This document shows positions 1-7,406 of a DNA stretch of 21,021 bases, piece by piece. A program made the translations under genes and the position numbers. Source of the stretch: CAZPLZ01 sp964587525 (GTDB lineage Bacteria > Oederibacteriota > CAKKQC01); contig CAZPLZ010000039.1 in NCBI GenBank assembly GCA_964587525.1, positions 1 to 21,021 on the forward strand. The letters are read 5' to 3'. The first letter of the stretch is position 1. Each line of letters opens with the position of its first letter. Under the pieces are notes generated by a model that made no database searches, was not told where the DNA came from, and saw only the letters and a program-made list of their open reading frames with translations.

Positions 1-1
1 C

Positions 2-667
2 AAGCGCCGTTGGTACCGAATCCCGGTGGCCTCTTGTCCCACCCGCCGGTTCGATTATTTGGCCTTCTACCAGCCTTCCTCCTTCGGTCGCCGGGGGAAG
101 TGCATCCGGTACTATGCTGCGGTTCAAGGCTGCCGGGTGTTCAGACGACGGGAGCTCCTCCCGAATGAACCGACCCATCCTCGGGCTGGGGAGAACTACT
201 ATCGCTTCCGGGTGGGCCGGGTCCTTGAGCTCCCCGAGCCCATCCAGAACACCAGCCCCCGGCGCGTTACCTTCGGCTTCACCACAGTGAACCGCTTGTT
301 GAGGGCAAAGGATATCCTCGGGCTTTTTAACGTGCCTCCGATTGAGCAGATTCTTTATGGGGCGCTGAAGCGTGCGGGGATCAATTTCTCTCCGGAGCAT
401 ATCGTCGCGAATGGGAACCGAGGTCGGTATCGCCTGGATTTTGCGGTCTTCTGTAAGCGGGGGCGACTCGACATCGAGTGCGACGGCGAGAAGTGGCATT
501 CCAGCCAGGGACAGAGGCGTAAGGACAGGCTTCGGGACGCTCGCCTGAAACGGCGCGGGTGGAATGTCCTGCGGCTCAGAGAGTCAGAGATCCTTGGGAA
601 CCTCGGCGGCTGTGTCAGGAGAGTTAAGGCGGGGATCAGCCGACTGGGCGGGCCGTTCGTAACGTGA
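2..667 (+). CDS. DUF559-type endonuclease-domain protein, C-terminal part
   Basis: The frame is open from the first complete codon at base 2, before the GTG at 26, so the gene almost certainly starts outside the window. Numbered from that GTG, residues about 105-200 match the DUF559 domain, a small PD-(D/E)XK-like fold related to Vsr endonucleases. Visible features are RYRLDF with Asp138, IECDGEKWH with Glu151 and Asp153, a Lys/Arg-rich helix and the GWNVLRLRESEI end strand. The region before it (WYRIPV, YLAFYQP, IRYYA, ELLPNEP, RVTFGFTT) is unfamiliar and could bind nucleic acid. The family is thought to act in DNA repair or restriction-like cleavage, but the substrate of this member is unknown. 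Its last 32 bases overlap the end of the convergent oxidoreductase gene. Fold assignment is fairly sure; function is not. Confidence 0.75.
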   Translation, partial: KRRWYRIPVASCPTRRFDYLAFYQPSSFGRRGKCIRYYAAVQGCRVFRRRELLPNEPTHPRAGENYYRFRVGRVLELPEPIQNTSPRRVTFGFTTVNRLLRAKDILGLFNVPPIEQILYGALKRAGINFSPEHIVANGNRGRYRLDFAVFCKRGRLDIECDGEKWHSSQGQRRKDRLRDARLKRRGWNVLRLRESEILGNLGGCVRRVKAGISRLGGPFVT

Positions 668-1691
668 TCCGTTTCCCAAGCTTTTCGGACTGAACCCCGG
701 CTGAGAGGATCTCCTGGGCGATCACGCCAGTTTCCACGGAGCAGAGCTTGCAGAAGGGCTTGCCAGTCTTCAGGCTGTGAATAAAATGCTCCGGCCCGTT
801 ACGGCGCCCGGCAGGTAATGGCTTTAAGGGGAGTCCTTTGACTTCCAATTGATGGCTGCCGTGATGGTCAAAGAATGCGGGGTTGGTGGTGGACCGGATC
901 AGTTTCCCCCGGTCCGTGATGAGAGTTCCTTTGTCTCCCAGGAACAGCGCGTCGTGGAAGTCAGGGTTTTGGGTCCAACTCGCCTGAGCTAAGGCGATCC
1001 TCTTGTCATAGATCGCCGTGACCATGGCGTTGTCATCCACGGGAAATCTCGGCTTCACCAAGTTGCGGGCCACGCCAAACACCTGCCTCGGACGCCCCCA
1101 CAGGGTTGCGAAGATGGCCGCTCCGTAGCAGCAGTAGTCAATGATGGCACCACCCCCGTTTTCCCTGCGGTCATAGAGCCAGCGCCAGAAGTAAGGAGTG
1201 CAACCTGCCTCCTTGGGGCCCTGGTGGGCCATATGGACCCGGGCGTGGAACACCTGTCCGATCTCTCCTGCCTTGATGAGCTCCAACGCGCGGATCATGA
1301 CGGGACTCCAAGCGAGAGGCCAGTTGACCATGATTCGTGTCCCGTGTTTGGCCGCGGCCTGGGCCATGCGGTGGGCCATATCCGCGGTGGCGGCCATGGG
1401 TTTTTCCACCAAGACATGGAGGCCCCTCGCCGCTGCAGCGGTCACAATGGGCCCGCCGCCTGCATTGGAAGCGCAGACGAGCACGGCGTCAGCTTTTATG
1501 CTCTCAAAGAGGTCCCGGTAATCACCGTAGACTCGGTCCACGCCGAATTCCTTTCGGATTTTCTCGCGAAGGGGTTTGTTGGGATCCGCGGCGCCTGCAA
1601 GCTCGACGCCCTCAAGGCGGGAGAAGTTTTTCAAAAGACCCCAGACATGATCATGGACTAATCCAGCGACCACAACCTTTAGTTTCGCCAT
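636..1691 (-). CDS. Gfo/Idh/MocA family oxidoreductase
   Basis: Predicted cytosolic NAD(P)-dependent sugar or cyclitol dehydrogenase of 351 residues, the usual family length. The N-terminal Rossmann fold begins KVVVAGLVHDHVWG, slightly altered from the GxGxxG pattern, and leads to the family signature VEKPMA (Glu96-Lys97-Pro98), whose lysine is normally catalytic. The second domain has GGGAIIDYCCYG at 179-190. In characterised members this stretch reads D-x-G-x-H, and the final His is the proton donor or acceptor; here Tyr189 stands in its place. The ATG at 1691 is supported by GGAGG nine bases upstream on the minus strand. The substrate cannot be read from sequence. The gene stands alone, divergent from the nitrilase gene and convergent with the endonuclease-domain gene. 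Confidence 0.9.
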   Translation of the reverse strand: MAKLKVVVAGLVHDHVWGLLKNFSRLEGVELAGAADPNKPLREKIRKEFGVDRVYGDYRDLFESIKADAVLVCASNAGGGPIVTAAAARGLHVLVEKPMAATADMAHRMAQAAAKHGTRIMVNWPLAWSPVMIRALELIKAGEIGQVFHARVHMAHQGPKEAGCTPYFWRWLYDRRENGGGAIIDYCCYGAAIFATLWGRPRQVFGVARNLVKPRFPVDDNAMVTAIYDKRIALAQASWTQNPDFHDALFLGDKGTLITDRGKLIRSTTNPAFFDHHGSHQLEVKGLPLKPLPAGRRNGPEHFIHSLKTGKPFCKLCSVETGVIAQEILSAGVQSEKLGKRITLRTARPVG

Positions 1692-1830
1692 CTTGGAAAC
1701 CCTCCTTCGTTATCGTCTATCTAAGCCAGAAGAAAATCTTAACACAGGAGGTCGATGGCCCGTTGGCAAGATCACCGCTAGAATAGTTGTAAATTTATGG
1801 TACTTTGGGGTCTTAATAAGGAGAGCCATT

Positions 1831-3663
1831 ATGTCTAGGCTTCCCATGAGGAAAACTTCATTGGTTTTCAGTTTGACCTTCCTTCTCTGGATTGCTCCGT
1901 GGATTTTGTGGGCTGAGGTCTACCAAGTGGCCTCAGTTCAGTTCAACCCGACGATGTTTGAAAAATCAAGAAACGTGGAGGAACTTTATCGTCTTTTTAG
2001 AAAGGCAGCAAAGAAAGATGCCAAGGTGATCGTGGCACCAGAGATGGCCACCGTCGGTTACACCTATAAGGATCGGGATGAGATCATGCCTTTTGTCGAA
2101 ACAATTCCCGGTGACACGACCGCGAGGTTTAGCGAGATCTCCCAAAAGTACAAGTGCTATATCGCCTGGGGTATGGCCGAGAAAGATCCTAAAACGGGCC
2201 TCTTCTATAATTCAATGGCCCTTGTGGGCCCGGAAGGGTATCTTGGCAAATATCGCAAAACGAACCTCTGGGAAACAGACACGCATTGGGCGGCGTGGGG
2301 AAATAAAGCACCACCTGTGTACAAGACTCCTTGGGGCAATATCACAATGACGATCTGTCAGGGAGCCAATTACATAGAGACTTTCAGAATGGCCATGCTC
2401 GATGGGGCGGATATTGTCTGCTTTGCCACCAATTCTTCCGGACAAACGATCGGGTGTCTTCAGGCGAGAGCTATTGAGAATGGCTTGTATATCATTAGCG
2501 CCAATCGTTCGAATGAAGAAAGGGGTTTCACCATGAAGGGGTGTAGTGCCATTTGGTCGCCCACCGGAGAAAAACTCGATGAGGCGGGAATTGATACGGA
2601 AGAAATTATTTATGCGGAAATTGATACAACCAGATTTGGCGAGAAAGAGGGTATCAAGGCCCGCAGGAAACCCGAGTTGTATTTAGAGCTTATGCTTCAC
2701 ATTGCCCCATGGGATTTCCAGGCGAACACGGAGCCAAAGAACGTGATGGCCATAGCTCTACAATATGAACCTGCGGTGGGCTCTGTCAGAGAGAACAAAT
2801 TGAGGGTCGAAGAACTCTTAAAGGATGCACTCGCTCAATCCTACAAGATAAATATAGCCGAAGCCGCGCGCTTACAGGACGTGTCCAAGCAATTGGTTGA
2901 CAAGCATGCGTTGGTTGTGTTGCCGGAATATTCTTTCACAGGCCGGGTTCCGCTGGCGGATGTCAGGAATTATGCCGAGACTTTGGACGGGAAAATCGTA
3001 AGCTATGTCTCTCAATTCGCAACGACGTTTGGAGCCTACTTCGTTTTCGCGTTGATTGAAATGGATGGGAAGGACCTCTACAACACGGCTGTTTTGATCG
3101 GGCCGGACGGAAAAACTATTGGAACGACACGAAAGATACACTTGAATGATTACGACCGCCTCTGGGCGAAGGCGGGGAAGAAATTTCGAGTGTTTGATAC
3201 CCCCTATTTGGGGAAAGTAGGGCTGCTGATCGGCAGCGATGCCTACATGCCGGAATCCGGCGCTATTCTGGCCGTCAAACGTGCTGATATCGTGGCGATT
3301 CCTTCCAGTTGGCATGGGGAGGTCGCAGGCGACGGGGAGATTGCCATTAACCCCGAGATTAATCCACATGCGAAGAGGGGAGGAATGGTGCTTTGGGACA
3401 ATATGGCATGGAACTTTCTTTACTACACGGTCGTGGCTAATTTTGTTGGTACGGAAAATCGTTACTTGGGGAAAAGCGGAATCTATTCTCTCGATCCTAT
3501 TTACGGCATTGAATCACCAGGGTTGGCCAGAACGATGAAGGACGAAGCTGTGGTTGGAACTTTTAGAACAATCCATAGCGATCACTGGATTAACCAGCAG
3601 AAATATATCGATTCCCGCAGGCCGGATGATCTGTACCATCCCATTATCTTTAAGCAGAAGTAA
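1831..3663 (+). CDS. Exported tandem carbon-nitrogen hydrolase (nitrilase superfamily), second domain degenerate
   Basis: The protein has 610 residues from the ATG at 1831, chosen because AAGGAG lies at 1818-1823 and a signal peptide (MRKTS then a hydrophobic run, ending near WAEV at 27-30) follows; the open frame reaches back to 1693 but that part looks non-coding. Two nitrilase domains follow, about 30-295 and 303-600. Domain 1 has the full triad: Glu71 (VAPEM), Lys143 (YRKTN), Cys176 (TICQG). Domain 2 keeps Glu366 (VLPEYSF) and Lys435 (TTRKIHLND), but the cysteine position reads LLIGSD with Gly468 (codon 3232-3234, GGC). Characterised relatives hydrolyse amides or nitriles and are mostly cytosolic; export of a double-domain form is less common. 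Probable role is periplasmic or surface amide hydrolysis by domain 1, with domain 2 structural (inference). GC is visibly lower than in its neighbours. Confidence 0.88.
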   Translation: MSRLPMRKTSLVFSLTFLLWIAPWILWAEVYQVASVQFNPTMFEKSRNVEELYRLFRKAAKKDAKVIVAPEMATVGYTYKDRDEIMPFVETIPGDTTARFSEISQKYKCYIAWGMAEKDPKTGLFYNSMALVGPEGYLGKYRKTNLWETDTHWAAWGNKAPPVYKTPWGNITMTICQGANYIETFRMAMLDGADIVCFATNSSGQTIGCLQARAIENGLYIISANRSNEERGFTMKGCSAIWSPTGEKLDEAGIDTEEIIYAEIDTTRFGEKEGIKARRKPELYLELMLHIAPWDFQANTEPKNVMAIALQYEPAVGSVRENKLRVEELLKDALAQSYKINIAEAARLQDVSKQLVDKHALVVLPEYSFTGRVPLADVRNYAETLDGKIVSYVSQFATTFGAYFVFALIEMDGKDLYNTAVLIGPDGKTIGTTRKIHLNDYDRLWAKAGKKFRVFDTPYLGKVGLLIGSDAYMPESGAILAVKRADIVAIPSSWHGEVAGDGEIAINPEINPHAKRGGMVLWDNMAWNFLYYTVVANFVGTENRYLGKSGIYSLDPIYGIESPGLARTMKDEAVVGTFRTIHSDHWINQQKYIDSRRPDDLYHPIIFKQK

Positions 3664-3706
3664 ACCTTTTATCCCTCTTGGGTTTCAGACGGGTATCATG
3701 AGGTAA

Positions 3707-6169
3707 GTGAAAAAGACCTGTCGAATCCAGCTTTTGGGCGGATTGCGTGCCATCGTTGACGGGGAAACGGTAACGAGTTTCGAAACCAAGCAGACCGCCT
3801 TGCTTCTGGCCCGACTGTCCCTTCCAATTGGTCGCGCCTGGTCTCGAGAGGAACTGGTTGAGTTGATCTGGCCAGAGGAAGATCCCGAACTCTCCAGGCC
3901 GAGACTTCGTCAAGCTCTCGCGACGCTTCGGCAGAAACTTCGCTCATCAGAAGGTGACGCGAATGCATATATCCAGGCTGATCGGGTTACGGTTCAGCTT
4001 AATTCCAAGAACGTCAGCACTGATGTGATGGGTTTTGAGCAGCATATTCATGACGCTAAGAAAACGGACACCCCTAATCGCAGAATTGAATTAAGACGGG
4101 CTGTTGATTTGTATGCCGGGCACCTTCTGCAAGGCTTTTATGAAGATTGGATCCTGGCTGAGCGGGACCGGCTGAAGGAGGAATTCACACGAGCGCTCCT
4201 GTCGCTTGAACAGCTTCACGAAGACATCGGGGATATACCGGATGCGATCTTCTATGCACGACGAGGAAAGGACGTGGATCCAAACCGTGAAGATTTTTAC
4301 AGGGCCCTTATGCGTCTCTTCAAGAAGGAGGGAAGAATTGGAGATGGAATACGAACGTATGAGGAGCTTGAAAGAATGCTCAGAAAAGATCTTGATGTTT
4401 CACCGTCCGAGGAGTCCAGAAAACTTTACGACAAGCTTCGCACGCCCCATACGAAGGAGGTTTCCTCAAAAGCGGAGCATGCCCCATCTCAGCCCGATGT
4501 AGCGCCGAAGGAAAGAGAGTCTGGCCCCGCAGACGGCCGTCATGACCACCTTACCGGGACGTTCAATCGGCGGTTCCTTGACGAGCACTTGGAAAGGCTG
4601 GGGTCCAATCTCGGATCGGGCGGACCGTTGACGGTGTTGATGCTGGATGTCGATCACTTTAAGGAGTTCAACGATCGGTACGGTCATCAGGCAGGAGATG
4701 CCTTGCTTCAGTCGTTTGCGAGTGCTGTTGGATTATGTCTGCGAAAGTCTGACTATTTGGCACGGTACGGCGGAGAGGAATTCACGGCCGTTCTTCCGGG
4801 CGCCGATCTGGAAATGGGCAGGGATACCGCTGACCGGATCATCCAGACCGTCCGTAACATTCGCGTCGAGGTTCCCAATGAGGATTCTGGGCGAGGGATT
4901 ACCGTCTCGATCGGTATCGCGACAGCACCGGGAGATGGCAACAACGCGAAGGACCTCATCAAAGCGGCAGACGACGCGTTATACCGCGCGAAACAAGAGG
5001 GAAGAAACAGGGCTGTTTACGCATCGGAACCTTCGCAGTTTTGGAAGAAGCAATGGGTACATCGGCTGGTCGTTGGACTTGGAGTTTTTGCCGCGTGTGG
5101 AATCTTCGTCATGTGGATGACGCATGGCGAACGAGAAAAGCCTGATCAAGTCGAGATTAGTCCGGCGGAGCAGTCCTATCGCACCGGTCGCGATCATTGG
5201 AAGCGGCGAACGAAACAAGGACTGAATAGGTCTCTTGATTGGTTCAAGCGCGCTGCCGAAGAGGATCCGCGGTTCGATCTGGCGTATGTCGGGATGTCCG
5301 ATGCCTACACCATGCTGGCTTATTATGGTTACCAATATCCTCCCAAGGCATACGAGGAAGCCGAAAAGTCCCTGCAGCGAGTAGGGAGCGATGGACGATC
5401 CAGCGCGGAGTACTTTGCCGCACGGGGATGGGTCAAGCTCAATTACAAACGGGATTGGAAGGGCGCCGAAGAAGATTTCAGGCGGGCGGCTGCCATCGAT
5501 GAAACCTATCCTCCGGCCCGCCATTGGCTTTCAACCCTTCATATGGCTCTCCGCAGGACCCAAGAGTCCCTGGAGGGGATTGATGGTGCGGTCCAGATCG
5601 ATCCGTTATATAAAATTGCATGGAACAGCAGGGGTCGCCGCTACTACCACGCCCGCAACTACCCCAAGGCCATCGCCCTCTTTGAGGAGCAAATCACCCA
5701 TGGGGCGGGGGATTTCCCGCTGAACAGCTATTGGCTGGGACGGGCCTACCTCGCCTACGGACTTGTGCAACAGGAAGCAGGGCTGCACCGGGAGAGCCAG
5801 GAGCTGTTTTCAAAAGCGGTGAGCAGGAGTCAACTGGCCATCGACCTCGCCGAACCTGATCCACCCCCAGAGTTTCGATCCGGATTGATCAGCGCTTTGG
5901 TCGCGGACGGCAAGAAACCTGAGGCCATGAAACATATGGAGCTGCTGCTGGCAAGGGAAAAGCGGGTTTACACATCGCCATTGGCACTTGCCTCCGCGTA
6001 TCTGTCCTTGGGCCAGGCGCGAATCGCCTTTACGTACCTGGAAAAGGCTGTGTTGGAGTATGCCGATGACATCATCCTGTTGGAGGTTGACCAGCGATTT
6101 GATCAGTTCAAGGGAACCCCTGAATTCAAATTCACGAAACTTCTCGAGAAGCTCAACCTGCCGCGATAG
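3707..6169 (+). CDS. SARP/BTAD DNA-binding, GGDEF diguanylate cyclase and TPR fusion, membrane-anchored
   Basis: This 820-residue protein has three modules. Residues 5-100 are an OmpR/SARP winged helix (IQLLGGLRAIVDGETV, ELVELIWPEED, LRQALATLRQKLR). Residues 105-248 are a bacterial transcriptional activation domain (BTAD), with DLYAGHLLQGFYEDWI and EDFYRALMRLFKKEGR. Residues 279-440 are a GGDEF domain with active-site GGEEF at 355-359 and an intact inhibitory site RKSD at 346-349, five residues before it, so it should make c-di-GMP under product control. One membrane helix spans about 452-471. Residues 485-815 are TPR-like repeats, as in periplasmic ends of CadC-type and adenylate-cyclase-type regulators. 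The GTG start at 3707 fits homology directly; the nearby GAGG is unusually close, so the start is not certain. Likely role: transmembrane receptor coupling an outside signal to transcription and c-di-GMP (inference). Confidence 0.88.
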   Translation: MKKTCRIQLLGGLRAIVDGETVTSFETKQTALLLARLSLPIGRAWSREELVELIWPEEDPELSRPRLRQALATLRQKLRSSEGDANAYIQADRVTVQLNSKNVSTDVMGFEQHIHDAKKTDTPNRRIELRRAVDLYAGHLLQGFYEDWILAERDRLKEEFTRALLSLEQLHEDIGDIPDAIFYARRGKDVDPNREDFYRALMRLFKKEGRIGDGIRTYEELERMLRKDLDVSPSEESRKLYDKLRTPHTKEVSSKAEHAPSQPDVAPKERESGPADGRHDHLTGTFNRRFLDEHLERLGSNLGSGGPLTVLMLDVDHFKEFNDRYGHQAGDALLQSFASAVGLCLRKSDYLARYGGEEFTAVLPGADLEMGRDTADRIIQTVRNIRVEVPNEDSGRGITVSIGIATAPGDGNNAKDLIKAADDALYRAKQEGRNRAVYASEPSQFWKKQWVHRLVVGLGVFAACGIFVMWMTHGEREKPDQVEISPAEQSYRTGRDHWKRRTKQGLNRSLDWFKRAAEEDPRFDLAYVGMSDAYTMLAYYGYQYPPKAYEEAEKSLQRVGSDGRSSAEYFAARGWVKLNYKRDWKGAEEDFRRAAAIDETYPPARHWLSTLHMALRRTQESLEGIDGAVQIDPLYKIAWNSRGRRYYHARNYPKAIALFEEQITHGAGDFPLNSYWLGRAYLAYGLVQQEAGLHRESQELFSKAVSRSQLAIDLAEPDPPPEFRSGLISALVADGKKPEAMKHMELLLAREKRVYTSPLALASAYLSLGQARIAFTYLEKAVLEYADDIILLEVDQRFDQFKGTPEFKFTKLLEKLNLPR

Positions 6170-6194
6170 TTTTTGACTAGACCAGGGGGCAGGA

Positions 6195-6233
6195 GTTGGA
6201 ATCGGATTAAATCCTTCCCCAACCTCACTTTTT
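6195..6233 (+). terminator. Probable intrinsic terminator after the BTAD-GGDEF gene
   Basis: The outer arms GTTGG (6195-6199) and CCAAC (6219-6223) enclose inner arms GGATT (6204-6208) and AATCC (6210-6214). Small bulges leave an imperfect hairpin, followed by five T residues at 6229-6233. It sits 25 bases after the stop codon at 6169 and before the next transcription unit. The stem is interrupted, so efficiency is uncertain. Confidence 0.45.
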
Positions 6234-6306
6234 GAGCGGGTTTTGCGATGAGTTGACGGCCATTTCACAGAACTTTGACGGCACCTCCGTAAGGTTGGCG
6301 TAACAC

Positions 6307-6323
6307 TCCCCGCTGAGCGGGGA
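6307..6323 (+). promoter_or_regulatory. Leader hairpin upstream of the Gly/Cys microprotein, resembling a single type I-E CRISPR repeat
   Basis: A perfect 7-bp stem, TCCCCGC (6307-6313) with GCGGGGA (6317-6323), closes on a TGA loop and is followed by TAAAC, then the strong ribosome-binding site AGGAGGT (6330-6336) and the ATG at 6344. The stem and following bases closely resemble the conserved core of type I-E CRISPR repeats, but only one copy is visible. The position fits a 5' untranslated-region structure that could affect translation or mRNA stability. No riboswitch class was recognised. Confidence 0.4.
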
Positions 6324-6343
6324 TAAACGAGGAGGTCACCGAG

Positions 6344-6523
6344 ATGACGATTCTAGAGTTTGCCATAACGACAGCGTTGATACTGTTGATGGGATATTTT
6401 TTGGTCAAGGGGAACAAGAACAAGAAGGATGGAGGGTGGTGGATAGGGTGCGGTGGAGGTGGTGATGGAGGAGGTGGCGATGGAGGGTGCGGTGGATGCG
6501 GATGCGGCGGCTGTGGCGGTTGA
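6344..6523 (+). CDS. 59-residue membrane microprotein with Gly/Cys-rich tail
   Basis: Read directly from the sequence: ATG at 6344 with AGGAGGT seven bases upstream, stop TGA at 6521-6523. Residues 3-21 form one hydrophobic helix (ILEFAITTALILLMGYFLV). A basic hinge KGNKNKKDGG follows at 22-31, then WWIGC and a tail made almost only of Gly, Asp and Cys (36-59), with cysteines at 36, 49, 52, 54 and 57. The basic hinge after the helix suggests the tail faces the cytoplasm. No known family was recognised. It is six bases upstream of the GRDP-like gene and almost certainly co-transcribed. Such tails can bind metal or form disulfides, and they superficially resemble Gly/Cys RiPP cores such as microcin B17, but no modification enzyme is nearby. 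Confidence 0.75.
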   Translation: MTILEFAITTALILLMGYFLVKGNKNKKDGGWWIGCGGGGDGGGGDGGCGGCGCGGCGG

Positions 6524-6529
6524 TGAACC

Positions 6530-7072
6530 ATGAACACCTATCAACAGCACCTTTTCAAGCAACTTCAGGAAATGTCGATTTCAGAACCTGGTGCAGTTTT
6601 CACATTCGAGCGCCGGCTCGCCAGAGAGAACGGTTGGGACGAAAATTACGCGAGCCGAGTCATGGATGAATATCACCGGTTTATCCTGCTCGCCAGGACC
6701 ACCGGCCATCCTGTGACACCATCGGACCAGGTCGATCAGGTTTGGCATCTCCATTTGCTTTACACCCGATCGTATTGGGGTGATCTCTGTGAACGCATAC
6801 TTGGTCGGCCCCTCCACCATGGCCCGACCAAAGGCGGTCAGGAAGAATCGGGAAAGTACCAGGATTGGTACAGACAAACAAAAGAGAGCTATCTGAAAGT
6901 ATTTGGCGAACCACCGCCCGAAGATATCTGGCCTCCGGCATCGGTGCGGTTCGGCCAAGATCTCACATTCCGCCGTGTAAATATGGCGCGAAACTATGTT
7001 GTTTCTAAGTCCGCCATGAGGGCCTATATCGTGGCCGGGCTTACTGTGTGGTTGGCGTGGCGCTTTGTATAA
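6530..7072 (+). CDS. GRDP-like (glycine-rich domain-containing protein-like, DUF1399-type) protein with C-terminal membrane helix
   Basis: This 180-residue protein carries conserved blocks of the GRDP-like family (PF07173 type): DEYHRFILLA at 46-55, VDQVWHLHLLYTRSYW at 68-83, LHHGPTKGG at 95-103 and FGEPPPEDIWPP at 125-136, ending in RVN at 149-151. Function of bacterial members is unknown; the invariant Trp, His and Cys residues could form a metal or ligand site. A hydrophobic segment AYIVAGLTVWLAW lies at 165-177, right before the stop. The start six bases after the microprotein stop suggests translational coupling, since no good ribosome-binding site is seen. The +1 frame after about 7050 encodes a Gly-rich tail and ends at 7154 in an ATGA overlap with the next gene, so this stop may result from a frameshift. 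Confidence 0.75.
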   Translation: MNTYQQHLFKQLQEMSISEPGAVFTFERRLARENGWDENYASRVMDEYHRFILLARTTGHPVTPSDQVDQVWHLHLLYTRSYWGDLCERILGRPLHHGPTKGGQEESGKYQDWYRQTKESYLKVFGEPPPEDIWPPASVRFGQDLTFRRVNMARNYVVSKSAMRAYIVAGLTVWLAWRFV

Positions 7073-7150
7073 TCCGAGGCATGGCGCTGGAAGTGGTGAC
7101 GGGGGCGGTGCGCAGCAGCCGGCGGATGAAATCCCAGTAGCACCGCCGCT

Positions 7151-7402
7151 ATGAGACATCAGTCGAAATCGGCGCCCCAGCGCGGGCTTCCCGGATGGAT
7201 CTGGATCGGGTTCGGGATCCTCCTGGCTCTCTGTGTTCCTTGGTACGTTTCTTCGGGAGAGTCGAGCACCTCCTCGTTCTGGGCCTTTCCGGTGTGGGGT
7301 GCTGTCGTGGTCGGGTTTGCTTTCTTGTTGGCGGTGTTCACGGCGTTTGTCTACTTGAGGGTTTGGCGTGATGCCCCCAAGAAGGGAAAACGGGGGGGAT
7401 GA
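7151..7402 (+). CDS. Small two-helix membrane protein, DUF3311-like, partner of the symporter
   Basis: This 83-residue protein has two hydrophobic segments, about 16-33 (WIWIGFGILLALCVPWYV) and 43-69, with a Pro-Trp-Tyr motif between them and a basic C-terminus (KKGKRGG). Size, topology and position directly upstream of a sodium:solute symporter match DUF3311-type small proteins that accompany such transporters and are thought to be accessory subunits; the sequence match itself is weak. No clear ribosome-binding site precedes the ATG at 7151, which fits translation coupled to an upstream frame. Its stop at 7400-7402 lies just before the preferred symporter start. Confidence 0.6.
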   Translation: MRHQSKSAPQRGLPGWIWIGFGILLALCVPWYVSSGESSTSSFWAFPVWGAVVVGFAFLLAVFTAFVYLRVWRDAPKKGKRGG

Positions 7403-7406
7403 GAGC

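Noticed and set aside
1693..1830. N-terminal extension of the nitrilase
   Set aside because: It would bury the signal peptide 46 residues inside, and a good ribosome-binding site lies before the ATG at 1831.
6301..6330. CRISPR array
   Set aside because: Only one repeat-like unit is present, with no second copy, spacers or cas genes in the window.
6344..6523. Microcin B17-like RiPP precursor
   Set aside because: The Gly/Cys tail looks similar, but the leader is a membrane helix and no YcaO, dehydrogenase, protease or exporter gene is adjacent.
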